DNA from: Shewanella sp. c952
GTDB taxonomy: Bacteria > Pseudomonadota > Gammaproteobacteria > Enterobacterales > Shewanellaceae
Direction of reading: 5' to 3'
DNA length: 64,000 nt
Assembly: GCF_019654975.1 (NCBI RefSeq)
Contig: NZ_BPEW01000001.1
Coordinates: 186,001-250,000 of the forward strand
This document shows positions 18,144 through 27,291 of the stretch, one piece after another. Position 1 is the first letter of the stretch. Each line of letters starts with the position of its first letter. Made by a program: the position numbers and the translations under genes. The notes under the pieces were generated by a model. The model was given only the letters and a program-made list of their open reading frames with translations. It had not been told where the DNA came from and did not search any database.

Positions 18144-18380
18144 ATGACAATAGATGCTACAAGCTGTCCACTATGCCAATCTAAAAATCGCTGCGCCGTG
18201 CAGCAGGGTGAGAGTATTGAGCAGTGCTGGTGCCTCTCGCAACAATTTCCCGCTAAGACTGTGTTAGATAGTGAAAAGCTAGCTAATAGCGTGTTAGATG
18301 CTAAATCTTGTTTATGCCAAACATGTATAAAGAAATTGAAGCAGCAAGAGGAGAGTCAACTTTATAAACGAGTTGATTAG
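18144..18380 (+). CDS. Cysteine-rich CWC family protein
   Basis: 78 aa; metal-binding pattern CPLCQSKNRC near the start, QCWC in the middle and CLCQTC near the end, as in the Cys_rich_CWC family (PF14375). Soluble, function unknown. Second gene of a pair with the GFA-like gene. Confidence 0.8.
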   Translation: MTIDATSCPLCQSKNRCAVQQGESIEQCWCLSQQFPAKTVLDSEKLANSVLDAKSCLCQTCIKKLKQQEESQLYKRVD

Positions 18381-18421
18381 ACCTTCAGACAAAGTTATAC
18401 GCCATGATTATTAGCTACAAA

Positions 18422-18446
18422 AAAAGGAACCATAAGGTTCCTTTTT
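18422..18446. terminator. Bidirectional terminator between the CWC gene and deaD
   Basis: AAAAGGAACC (18422-18431) and GGTTCCTTTTT (18436-18446) form a stem with an A-run before and a T-run after, so it can serve both converging transcripts. Confidence 0.88.
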
Positions 18447-18488
18447 CATTTTATATAACGCTAAGCTTTAACAAGCAGGCGCTTAATA

Positions 18489-20333
18489 TTACTCAGCGTC
18501 TTTTGCTGGGCCTTTACGGTGCGGCTTTCTGTCACCAGAAGGACGACGATCGCCAGAAGGCTTGCGAGGACGACGTGGAGGACGGCTATCGCCACCAGAA
18601 GTGTTCTCGAACGTCTCACCCGCTGCTTCGCGAATGTTCAATGGACGGCCACATACACGTACTTTTTTAAGGTGCGCTAATACATCTTTTGGCATACCGT
18701 CTGGTAAGTCGATTGCAGTGACTTGATCAAATAACTGGATTTGACCAATGTAACGGCTGTCAATGTTTGCTTCGTTTGCAACAGCACCAACGATGTTACC
18801 AACGCCAACACCATTATCACGACCTACGTCGATGATGTAACGGCACATTTTAACGTCTGGATTATCCTTCAGTGAATCTGCTGAACCAATGCTTGATGGC
18901 GTTGGACGAGACTCACGACGAGGACGGTCACCACGGTCACCACGCTCACGAGGTGCACGGTCGTTACGGTCACGAGAGTTGCGGTCATCACGGCTATCGC
19001 GCTGACGTTCGTTCATTGACGGTAATTGTAATGGACGATCTTTCTGAACTTGCTGAAGTAAAGCTGCTGCAAGCACATCAGTATCAACTTCTAGTTCTTG
19101 GCATAATTTTGCAACTGCGCCTTTCATGAAGTCTAAAGAATCTTTAGCGATGACTTCGCCAATTTGCTCACCTAAACGAGACAGACGACGCTCGGTCACT
19201 GTCTCTGGGCTAGGAACATCCATTGGTGAGATACGGCTCTTAGTTGCACGTTCGATAGTGCGCAACATACGCATTTCTCTGTGTGTAACGAAAAGAATCG
19301 CCATACCAGTACGACCAGCACGGCCAGTACGGCCAATACGGTGAACATAAGCTTCAGTATCATATGGGATATCGTAGTTAACTACGTGTCCGATACGCTC
19401 AACATCAAGACCACGTGCTGCAACATCAGTCGCGATGATGATGTCTAGCTTGCCGCGCTTTAGTTGGTCAACAGCACGTTCACGCGCTTGTTGATTCATA
19501 TCACCATGCAGTGGTGATGAAGCATAGCCACGAGCTTCTAGCTTTTCAGCTAATTCAACACAACTGTTACGAGTACGAACGAAGATAATAATGCCTTCAG
19601 TCTTCTCTACTTCTAGGACGCGAACTAACGCTTCTAGTTTGTTGTGTTGTGATACTTGTACAAAACGCTGCTCAATCGTTTCAACAGTCGTTGTTGTTGC
19701 TGCGATTTTAACGTGTACAGGCTCAGATAAATATTTGTTAGCAACACGCTTAATTTGCTCAGGCATAGTCGCTGAGAATAACGCTAGTTGGCGTTGCTTA
19801 GGTGTGTGCTCAAGGATCCATTCGATATCATCGATGAAGCCCATTTTTAGCATCTCATCAGCTTCATCAAGCACCATTGCTTTTAGTGACTCTAACTTAA
19901 GAGTGCCACGACGCATATGGTCCATAACTCGGCCAGGTGTACCAACAATGATTTGTGGTCCACGACGCAAAGCATTCAATTGTTGATGCATGCTCTGTCC
20001 ACCGTAAATAGGTAGAACGTGTAGACCTTTCATGAATTTAGCGTAGCTGCCAAATGCTTCAGCAACCTGAACGGCAAGTTCACGTGTTGGGGCAAGTACT
20101 AAAATTTGTGGAGAATTAGTATTTGGATCAATGCTATTTAGTAGAGGCAGTGCAAAAGCACCTGTTTTACCTGTACCTGTTTGAGCTTGACCTAAAATAT
20201 CTTTTCCGGCCATGAGAGGATCGATACTCGCAGCCTGGATTGGAGTTGGTTTTTCGTAACCGAGCTCATCAAGAGCACGCAACAAAGGCTCGGAAAGACC
20301 GAGTTCGCGGAAAGTTTTTTCACTGGATGACAT
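18489..20333 (-). CDS. deaD: ATP-dependent RNA helicase DeaD/CsdA
   Basis: 614 aa, close to DeaD of E. coli. Q-motif (FRELGLSEPLLRAL…PTPIQ), Walker A AQTGTGKT, DEAD box VLDEADEML, SATMP, the second RecA lobe ending HRIGRTGRAGRTG, then a DbpA-type RNA-binding domain (PDVKMCRYIIDVGRDNGVGVGNIVGAVANEA) and a basic Arg/Gly/Pro tail. A cold-stress helicase acting in ribosome assembly and mRNA turnover. The gap before it (20334-20559) is long enough for a structured leader, as is usual for this gene. Confidence 0.95.
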   Translation of the reverse strand: MSSSEKTFRELGLSEPLLRALDELGYEKPTPIQAASIDPLMAGKDILGQAQTGTGKTGAFALPLLNSIDPNTNSPQILVLAPTRELAVQVAEAFGSYAKFMKGLHVLPIYGGQSMHQQLNALRRGPQIIVGTPGRVMDHMRRGTLKLESLKAMVLDEADEMLKMGFIDDIEWILEHTPKQRQLALFSATMPEQIKRVANKYLSEPVHVKIAATTTTVETIEQRFVQVSQHNKLEALVRVLEVEKTEGIIIFVRTRNSCVELAEKLEARGYASSPLHGDMNQQARERAVDQLKRGKLDIIIATDVAARGLDVERIGHVVNYDIPYDTEAYVHRIGRTGRAGRTGMAILFVTHREMRMLRTIERATKSRISPMDVPSPETVTERRLSRLGEQIGEVIAKDSLDFMKGAVAKLCQELEVDTDVLAAALLQQVQKDRPLQLPSMNERQRDSRDDRNSRDRNDRAPRERGDRGDRPRRESRPTPSSIGSADSLKDNPDVKMCRYIIDVGRDNGVGVGNIVGAVANEANIDSRYIGQIQLFDQVTAIDLPDGMPKDVLAHLKKVRVCGRPLNIREAAGETFENTSGGDSRPPRRPRKPSGDRRPSGDRKPHRKGPAKDAE

Positions 20334-20559
20334 GGGTTGTAGCCTTGTGGAATAGCAGAGTGCAATAAAGCACTTATGTTTATAGACAGAAAATCAACCC
20401 CGTGTCGACTTCCCGCACCGAAAACGTATCAGTAAGCCGACTATTATAGCAGGGTGTAATTGGTATTACCATTTAATGATGCTATTTTTATCTATATTCA
20501 AAGCAAATACTAGGCCAGTTAGCGGGTTACAGTAAAATAAAAATCAATAAAAGTGATGT

Positions 20560-21525
20560 TTATAGGCTATTTTTCAGAAGAAAACTGTCAATAACCAACA
20601 GTTGGTAAGCCGATTCCGTTGTAGCAGCGACAAAGTTAATATCTATTTTGTCTGCGATATCACTGGTTTGATGGTAATCCCTATGGGTTGGTACGCCAAA
20701 GTAAAGCCAAGGGATCCCTACTTTGTGCATTGCGTAATGATCAGACGCACGCAATAGATCAACACTTATGACACTGCCATCGAATGATTTAGGTTGACTA
20801 GTCCTGATGCATAATTGGTTCGACTTAGTCATTATCTGCTGCATTTTATCGAATGAGTCAAAACGCCTTGTGCCTTCGATATAGATGGCGCTACGACGAT
20901 CGGGGCGGCCAATCATATCTAAATTGATCGCAAGCTCAATCTGGGATATTTGCGGTTGGCTGCTGATGTTTTGTAATTTATCAGTCAGCGCATAACCGCC
21001 ATAAAGCCCTGGCTCTTCAGCATCGGTTGCAACAAAAAGTAAGTTTATTGGACTGCCTTTGCTAGCGGCGTGCTCGGCAAGTTGCAGTAAGGCTGCGACT
21101 CCCGAGGCGTTATCATCAGCGCCAAAGTATATGCGAGAGCCTTTGTGGCCAAGATGGTCATAATGGGCGAGAACAACGCGCCATTTATTGGTTGGTGCCG
21201 CGGCAAGTAGCACGCCAGCAATATTAATTCCGACTCTGTCACTAAAAGATTTAGTAAAGCTAAATGGATGTTGAAAATCACCTTGCCAAGGCTCAAGCCC
21301 GACTTGTCGAAACCGTTGAATGAGATAGTCTCTTGTTAACGCTGCACCTGCGGATCCGGTTTTTCGGCCTGCGAATTCTGTTGAAGCCAGTTTATGTATA
21401 TCGCGACTAATCTGTGCTTGGTCTGCCCATGATGTGTTGGGGCGCTTTTGGCATTGAGAGGTTGAACTGCAGGCATTCAGGCTTAGAGTGATAATAATCG
21501 CTAAGAGAATCGCTAATTTTTGCAT
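20560..21525 (-). CDS. M28 family aminopeptidase, lipoprotein
   Basis: 321 aa with a lipobox signal (ITLSLNAC), so probably anchored to the envelope. Zinc-peptidase motifs in M28 order: AHYDHLG (His), ADDNASGVAALL (bridging Asp), DAEEPGLYG (Glu pair), NLDMIGR (Asp) and THRDYHQTSD (His). All metal ligands seem present, so it is likely an active periplasm-side aminopeptidase. It follows the uvrA-linked small gene but is separated from it by a terminator. Confidence 0.88.
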   Translation of the reverse strand: MQKLAILLAIIITLSLNACSSTSQCQKRPNTSWADQAQISRDIHKLASTEFAGRKTGSAGAALTRDYLIQRFRQVGLEPWQGDFQHPFSFTKSFSDRVGINIAGVLLAAAPTNKWRVVLAHYDHLGHKGSRIYFGADDNASGVAALLQLAEHAASKGSPINLLFVATDAEEPGLYGGYALTDKLQNISSQPQISQIELAINLDMIGRPDRRSAIYIEGTRRFDSFDKMQQIMTKSNQLCIRTSQPKSFDGSVISVDLLRASDHYAMHKVGIPWLYFGVPTHRDYHQTSDIADKIDINFVAATTESAYQLLVIDSFLLKNSL

Positions 21526-21546
21526 CTAACTCTCCTTTTTATATGC

Positions 21547-21589
21547 AAAAAAGCCATTACAACTGTGACTAAACCTACAGGTAATGGCT
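21547..21589 (-). terminator. Terminator after the uvrA-linked small gene
   Basis: AGCCATTAC (21552-21560) pairs perfectly with GTAATGGCT (21581-21589); on the minus strand a run of six T follows. Confidence 0.85.
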
Positions 21590-21605
21590 ATAAATAGCGA
21601 TATTC

Positions 21606-21911
21606 TTACTCAGTTTGTTGATTCTCAGCCGGTTTATCAATATTCGACAACTTTAACTTATACTCGTGTGTACCTGAAAAAAGCCGTTGTTTTGCGCCCA
21701 CAACCACTTGGGATTGCGGTGCTAAGTTGCCGACATCGACTCGGGCTACTGAGCCATTAGGCAGAGAAATCGTGCTGCTTTGCGGGTCGCTACTTATGAC
21801 TCTGGCTTCAGTTGAGGCACATTGACCAAATAATGGATCGACGACTACCATAATAAGTAGGCCTAGCGTTACCACTAGGCCTGAGGCTAATAAAATATTA
21901 CTGCTTGTCAT
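21606..21911 (-). CDS. Hypothetical single-pass membrane protein downstream of uvrA
   Basis: 101 aa: one N-terminal hydrophobic segment (ILLASGLVVTLGLLIMVVV), then ~75 residues of beta-rich polar sequence with one Cys (FGQCAST). The segment EARVISSDPQSSTISLPNGS followed by VARVDV looks like a small OB or SH3-like barrel. It starts 16 bases after the uvrA stop and ends at a terminator, so it is cotranscribed with uvrA. I do not recognise a family. Confidence 0.65.
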   Translation of the reverse strand: MTSSNILLASGLVVTLGLLIMVVVDPLFGQCASTEARVISSDPQSSTISLPNGSVARVDVGNLAPQSQVVVGAKQRLFSGTHEYKLKLSNIDKPAENQQTE

Positions 21912-21927
21912 TGAACTGGATGATCTC

Positions 21928-24768
21928 TTACTTTGCTAAAAGTGGTTTTAAAAAGCGTGCTGTGTGTGATTCAGTATTCTCAGCGACAACTTCAGGAGTA
22001 CCTGCTACCAAAATGGTACCACCGCCTGAACCACCTTCCGGCCCCAGATCGATAATCCAATCCGCGGTTTTTATCACATCCAAGTTATGCTCAATCACCA
22101 CTATGGTATTACCATGGGATTTAAGGCGATGTAATACATCCAATAACAGCTGAATATCTGCAAAGTGCAAACCTGTTGTCGGCTCATCCAAGATATATAA
22201 CGTTTTGCCTGTATCACGTTTAGATAGCTCTTTAGCCAGCTTTACTCGCTGCGCCTCACCACCAGAAAGTGTGGTCGCACTTTGGCCTAAACGAATATAG
22301 GACAAACCAACATCCATTAGCGTTTGCAGTTTGCGGGCGACCGCTGGAATGGCATCAAAGAAAGGTCTGGCTTCTTCAACGGTCATCTGCAGCACTTCGT
22401 GAATATTCTTGCCCTTGAAGCGAACATCTAAGGTTTCGCGATTGTATCGCTGGCCTTTACAGCTATCACATGGCACGTATACGTCAGGCAAGAAATGCAT
22501 CTCTACTTTGATTAAGCCATCACCCTGACAGGCTTCACAGCGTCCACCTTTAACGTTAAATGAGAATCGACCTGGCTGATAACCACGAGTACGAGATTCT
22601 TGAGTGGCCGCAAACAGTTCGCGAATCGGGGTGAAAATCCCGGTGTAAGTTGCTGGGTTAGAGCGCGGTGTACGGCCAATGGGGCTTTGATCAATATCGA
22701 CCACTTTATCGCAATGATCCATCCCGACAATACTCTTGTAGGGTGAAGGTTCATCAACTGTCGCACCATTCAACTCTATATGAGCAATCTTATAGAAGGT
22801 GTCATTGATTAGTGTTGATTTACCTGAGCCGGACACACCGGTAATACAGGTAAACAGTCCTACAGGGATCTGCAGGTCAACGTCTTTGAGGTTGTTACCA
22901 GTAGCACCAAAAAGCTCAATGAGTTTGTTAGGGTCATACTGGGTTCGCTCGGTTGAAATGTGGATCTGCTTTTCACCGGATAAATACTGGCCAGTGATAG
23001 ACTCTTTACACTCAAGCAGGTCTTTAAGGGTACCTTCACCTATAACTTGCCCACCATGAACGCCGGCTCCTGGGCCGATATCGATGACGTGATCAGCCAT
23101 ACGGATAGCATCTTCATCATGCTCAACCACAATGACGGTGTTACCGAGATCTCGCAGGTGAATAAGCGTTTGTAGAAGGCGCTCATTATCACGTTGATGC
23201 AGGCCAATAGAAGGTTCATCGAGCACGTACATTACGCCAACGAGCCCCGCACCAATCTGGCTTGCAAGACGAATACGCTGCGCTTCGCCACCTGACAAGG
23301 TGTCGGCAGAGCGAGATAAACTGAGATAATTAAGGCCAACATTAACCAAGAAGCCTAAACGATCGCGTACCTCTTTGAGGATTTTGTCGGCGATCTGTGC
23401 ACGTTGGCCAGTAAGCTCAAGCTTTTCAAAGTAATCCATGGCTTCGCCAATAGACCACTGTGTTAAAACGGGCAGGTTCAACTCTTCAATAAACACATTA
23501 CGTGCTTCTTCACGCAGGCGTGAACCACCACAACTTTTACATGACTGAGTATTGATAAACTTGGTTAACTCTTCGCGAACAGCATTCGATTCGGTTTCGC
23601 GATAACGCCTATCCATGTTATTCAAAATCCCCTCAAAAGGGTGATTCCGAACCACGACATCGCCGCGATCATTGATATATTTGAAGGCGATGCTTTGGGT
23701 ACCAGAACCGTAAAGCACGATGTTTCTGACATCGTCGGTTAACTGTTCGAAAGGTTTTTCGATATCAAATTTATAATGTTCAGCCAAAGAACTGAGCATC
23801 TGGAAATAATAGAAATTACGTCTATCCCAGCCTCTAATCGCGCCGCCAGCGAGTGACAGTTCAGTATTGGTGATCACTCTTTCTGGATCGAAATACTGCT
23901 GTACGCCTAAACCGTCACAGGTTTGACATGCCCCAGCTGGGTTATTGAATGAGAAAATGCGCGGCTCAAGTTCCGCCATAGAGTAGCCACAAACAGGGCA
24001 GGCAAAGTTTGCAGAGAACACATGTTCTTCTGCTTTTACATGTCCCTCAACAGGATCCATGCTGGTGACTTTGGCTATTCCGCCTGAGAGTTCAAGGGCG
24101 GTTTCAAATGATTCTGCTAAGCGCTGCTTAATGTCATCACGGACTTTAAAGCGATCGACGACCACTTCAATGGTGTGCTTAACGTGTAAGTCTAGTTCTG
24201 GTGGATCGGTTAAATCGCAGACTTCGCCGTCAATACGAGCACGAATATAGCCTTGCGCCGATAAGCTCTCAAGCAGCTTTACGTGTTCGCCTTTACGTGC
24301 ATTAACCACGGGAGCAAGCAGCATTTGGCGACTGCCTTCAGGCATCTCCAATACTTTGTCCACCATCTGGCTGACAGTTTGTGCGGCTAATGGCTCGCCG
24401 TGAGTTGGACAGCGTGGTTCACCCACTCGGGCAAATAGCAGTCTTAAATAATCATAGATTTCGGTAATTGTACCCACGGTAGAGCGTGGATTATGCGAGG
24501 TTGATTTCTGCTCGATAGATATTGCAGGGCTCAAGCCTTCGATGTGATCAACATCGGGCTTTTCCATCAAACTTAAAAACTGACGAGCATAGGCTGAGAG
24601 TGACTCAACATAACGTCGCTGACCTTCTGCATACAAGGTATCGAATGCTAAAGATGATTTTCCAGAACCTGATAGCCCGGTAATAACAATAAGTTTGTCG
24701 CGAGGTATGGTTAGGTTGATGTTTTTAAGATTGTGGGTACGAGCGCCACGTACTTCAATATTTTCCAT
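21928..24768 (-). CDS. uvrA: Excinuclease ABC subunit A
   Basis: 946 aa, standard length. Two ABC ATPase halves: Walker [14 protein letters not shown] near residue 31 and [13 protein letters not shown] near 645, signatures [12 protein letters not shown] and [12 protein letters not shown], Walker [12 protein letters not shown] and [11 protein letters not shown]. Zinc modules CPVCGYSM…CQTCDG and CEACQGDG…CDSCKG. Damage recognition in nucleotide excision repair with UvrB and UvrC. I see no clear CTGT-N8-ACAG LexA box in the 265 bp before it. Confidence 0.98.
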   Translation of the reverse strand: MENIEVRGARTHNLKNINLTIPRDKLIVITGLSGSGKSSLAFDTLYAEGQRRYVESLSAYARQFLSLMEKPDVDHIEGLSPAISIEQKSTSHNPRSTVGTITEIYDYLRLLFARVGEPRCPTHGEPLAAQTVSQMVDKVLEMPEGSRQMLLAPVVNARKGEHVKLLESLSAQGYIRARIDGEVCDLTDPPELDLHVKHTIEVVVDRFKVRDDIKQRLAESFETALELSGGIAKVTSMDPVEGHVKAEEHVFSANFACPVCGYSMAELEPRIFSFNNPAGACQTCDGLGVQQYFDPERVITNTELSLAGGAIRGWDRRNFYYFQMLSSLAEHYKFDIEKPFEQLTDDVRNIVLYGSGTQSIAFKYINDRGDVVVRNHPFEGILNNMDRRYRETESNAVREELTKFINTQSCKSCGGSRLREEARNVFIEELNLPVLTQWSIGEAMDYFEKLELTGQRAQIADKILKEVRDRLGFLVNVGLNYLSLSRSADTLSGGEAQRIRLASQIGAGLVGVMYVLDEPSIGLHQRDNERLLQTLIHLRDLGNTVIVVEHDEDAIRMADHVIDIGPGAGVHGGQVIGEGTLKDLLECKESITGQYLSGEKQIHISTERTQYDPNKLIELFGATGNNLKDVDLQIPVGLFTCITGVSGSGKSTLINDTFYKIAHIELNGATVDEPSPYKSIVGMDHCDKVVDIDQSPIGRTPRSNPATYTGIFTPIRELFAATQESRTRGYQPGRFSFNVKGGRCEACQGDGLIKVEMHFLPDVYVPCDSCKGQRYNRETLDVRFKGKNIHEVLQMTVEEARPFFDAIPAVARKLQTLMDVGLSYIRLGQSATTLSGGEAQRVKLAKELSKRDTGKTLYILDEPTTGLHFADIQLLLDVLHRLKSHGNTIVVIEHNLDVIKTADWIIDLGPEGGSGGGTILVAGTPEVVAENTESHTARFLKPLLAK

Positions 24769-25033
24769 CTAGCGTTCAGATCTCAAAGCCGAAAAAAGTG
24801 GTTAAGTATCTCACAAATTTACCTTAGGCAATAGACAAAGTAAGCTATCAATTGTAGGAGAAATATAGCGTGTTGACAGGAAAAGTTAGCAAAACCAAGC
24901 ATGCATGCGGGTTTGCTGCTAATGCTTAAAAGAGGGTTTGACTATACATCTTTTACTTTTCCTTTTGGGCTATTGAAAAACTTCGTGATAAACTGCGCCC
25001 CTTATTTAGAGTTCACTGATCAGGGCGGGGGCA

Positions 25034-26401
25034 ATGGCCAATAACGGACTTTCGAAGACTGAGAAAAAAGTAGCGTTTTCTTTAGCCAGTGTATTTGGAT
25101 TGCGCATGATGGGTCTGTTTATGATCATGCCTGTCTTCGCACTTTACGGGCAGCATTTAGAAGGCTTTTCACCGTTATGGGTGGGTATTGCTATTGGTGC
25201 TTATGGCTTAACGCAAGCCATTCTACAAATCCCGATGGGGATCTTATCTGATAAATATGGTCGTAAACCTATCATTTTAATTGGCTTACTGATCTTTGCC
25301 CTTGGCAGTTTAGTTGCTGCCAATGCAGAAACAATTTATGGCGTAGTTGCTGGTCGAGCTCTGCAGGGGATGGGGGCAATTGCTGCCGCGGTGCTGGCAT
25401 TAGCTGCTGATCTAACTCGCGATGAACAGCGCACCAAAGTGATGGCTATTATCGGCATGTGTATTGGCTTTTCCTTTGCCTTATCATTACTTGTCGGCCC
25501 TATTGTTGCCCAGCACCTAGGCCTATCTGGTCTGTTCTTTATGACGGGCGGACTAGCTGTTTTAGGCATGTTAATCGTGCAGTTGTTAGTGCCTAACCCG
25601 ATTTCACAAGCGCCGAAAGGAGATACGGTTGCCGCACCTGAAAAACTGCGTCGGATGTTGGTTGATCCGCAGTTATTTAGACTCGATGCGGGTATCTTTA
25701 TTCTGCACTTAGTGCTGACAGCTGTGTTTGTGGCACTGCCTTTGGATCTCGTCGATGCCGGACTTGCCAAAGAGGAACATTGGATGCTGTATTTCCCAGC
25801 ATTTATGGGTGCCTTTTTCTTGATGGTACCGCTGATTATTATTGGTGTTAAACGCAATAATACTAAAGCAATGTTTCAAGTTGCTCTGCTGATCATGATG
25901 GTCGCGCTAGGATCGATGGCACTATTTGCCAACAATCTGATGGTATTGAGCATAGCAGTGGTGTTGTTCTTCACTGGCTTTAATTACCTTGAGGCATCTT
26001 TACCGAGCCTGATTGCTAAATTCTGTCCTGTCGGCGACAAAGGCTCAGCAATGGGCGTGTACTCGACTAGCCAATTTTTGGGTGCCTTTTGCGGTGGTTT
26101 GCTTGGTGGTGGTGCATATCAACTTGTTGGTGCAGAAGGCGTCTTCGCCGTTGCCTTGGGCTTAATGGGCATTTGGTTCTTACTCACATTTGGTATGAAG
26201 AACCCTGTGTTACTCAAGAGCTACACATTGGAAGCCGACGTGTCTGATAAGCAAGCAGCCAAAGTGATGGCGACAGAACTATCTGCATTAGCCGGTGTGT
26301 CTGAAGCTATCGTGGTGCTTGAAGAGAAAGTGGCTTACCTAAAAGTTGATGACCAATTTGATTTGAAAGCAGCTCGAGCGGTATTAGGTTCTGTAAACTA
26401 A
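25034..26401 (+). CDS. MFS transporter with C-terminal YAM-like domain (YajR type)
   Basis: 455 aa, 12 predicted membrane segments, with the MFS motif A in GILSDKYGRKP. After the last segment (~residue 395) a soluble tail, VMATELSALAGVSEAIVVLE followed by EKVAYLKVDDQFDLKAARAVL, has the beta-alpha-beta pattern of the ferredoxin-like YAM domain of E. coli YajR. Substrate unknown; a proton-coupled exporter is likely. Divergent from uvrA. Confidence 0.85.
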   Translation: MANNGLSKTEKKVAFSLASVFGLRMMGLFMIMPVFALYGQHLEGFSPLWVGIAIGAYGLTQAILQIPMGILSDKYGRKPIILIGLLIFALGSLVAANAETIYGVVAGRALQGMGAIAAAVLALAADLTRDEQRTKVMAIIGMCIGFSFALSLLVGPIVAQHLGLSGLFFMTGGLAVLGMLIVQLLVPNPISQAPKGDTVAAPEKLRRMLVDPQLFRLDAGIFILHLVLTAVFVALPLDLVDAGLAKEEHWMLYFPAFMGAFFLMVPLIIIGVKRNNTKAMFQVALLIMMVALGSMALFANNLMVLSIAVVLFFTGFNYLEASLPSLIAKFCPVGDKGSAMGVYSTSQFLGAFCGGLLGGGAYQLVGAEGVFAVALGLMGIWFLLTFGMKNPVLLKSYTLEADVSDKQAAKVMATELSALAGVSEAIVVLEEKVAYLKVDDQFDLKAARAVLGSVN

Positions 26402-26431
26402 CAAAGGCTCGAATTCGCTACTCAAGTGAGA

Positions 26432-26466
26432 GAGCAATATTGCATTATTCAACTGTAGTATTGCTC
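26432..26466 (+). terminator. Hairpin after the MFS gene
   Basis: GAGCAATA (26432-26439) and TATTGCTC (26459-26466). This stretch is also similar to 27221-27260, downstream of the PAP2-barrel gene, so it belongs to the small duplicated segment described for the neighbouring relic. Confidence 0.6.
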
Positions 26467-26502
26467 CTTACATGAGTTTTTTAGCTAAGCGAAAACCATT
26501 TA

Positions 26503-26600
26503 TCAGCCAGAGTAACTGACAGAAAATCCGCCGTAATCGAATACTGCATCATTGGCATATTATTCCGTATCGATATCTGCTTTTGACTGTAGCCTTGTGT
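26503..26600 (-). pseudogene. Decayed 3' end of a PAP2-barrel paralogue
   Basis: Read on the minus strand this codes SKADIDTE-stop-YANDAVFDYGGFSVSYSG-stop, aligning with SQNTDTDEYYNDAVFDYGGF and the final Tyr-Ser of the intact gene at 27292-28617. An in-frame stop splits it and similarity fades beyond ~26600. Flanking DNA (26431-26502) is also similar to the 3' flank of the intact gene. Confidence 0.75.
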
Positions 26601-26704
26601 TAGCGTCCCGTTAGGCTTGTCGATACGACTTCGATGCCAGCAATATCGATTGATAGAGAGGCGGATACATTGTTTATGTAGCGACTAACTCTAAGCTTCG
26701 CTGA

Positions 26705-26920
26705 TCAATATTCAATGGGTTCAAATATCTCATCTGCGATAATCTCTTCGGCAATGATTCTATCTTCAATGTCACGCCTTACAATTTCGTCTTCTATAAT
26801 TTGGCAATTAAGATCACAACCTTTGTCATCATTGTAGATCGTATGACGATTACCACTATTGCTATTGTTAGCGCAGGCCGACATCCCCACGATCAGTATT
26901 AAAGTCAGTGCGATTTTCAT
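26705..26920 (-). CDS. Small lipoprotein
   Basis: 71 aa. Signal with lipobox GMSAC (MKIALTLILIVGMSAC), then an Asn/Ser/Gly stretch and a very acidic, Ile/Glu/Asp-rich tail (IIEDEIVRRDIEDRIIAEEI). One CDLNC pair. Not recognised beyond being a lipoprotein. It sits between a decayed barrel relic and the intact PAP2-barrel gene. The ~370 bases up to 27291 hold no other gene. Confidence 0.6.
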   Translation of the reverse strand: MKIALTLILIVGMSACANNSNSGNRHTIYNDDKGCDLNCQIIEDEIVRRDIEDRIIAEEIIADEIFEPIEY

Positions 26921-27223
26921 GTTTTGCTCCCTGTTATTAGGCCCAAACTATCTGGGCTCAGATTCGAGTGCCCGCATGTTGCATTCGCTGCCATCGGCGC
27001 GGCGGTTACTTTTGCCAAGGTCGTTGCTAAAGCGATAATTTTTACGTTTTGTATATTTATTTCCTCAATAGAAATATGAGTTTTTAACTCAAACGGTTCC
27101 TTGGTTGAGGTAATGATATGGCTATTTTGAAAATGTGTTCAGTTAGAAAGTATATGAAAATCGAATGAACTGAGCCGGGAGGTGAAATACCTGAGGAGTT
27201 GGTTTAAAAATACAAATGAAACA

Positions 27224-27254
27224 GCAATATTGCGTTATTCGACAGCAATATTGC
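27224..27254. repeat. Paired GCAATATTGC palindromes after the PAP2-barrel gene
   Basis: The 10-bp perfect palindrome GCAATATTGC occurs at 27224-27233 and 27245-27254, and once more at 26434-26443. Together they can form a hairpin downstream of the 27292-28617 gene, a likely terminator. Confidence 0.5.
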
Positions 27255-27291
27255 TTTAACATTAGTTTTTTAGGCTAGCGTAAACCATTTA

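Noticed and set aside
24769..25033. LexA (SOS) box before uvrA
   Set aside because: No CTGT-N8-ACAG pattern seen by eye; a matrix scan would be needed to exclude a weak site.
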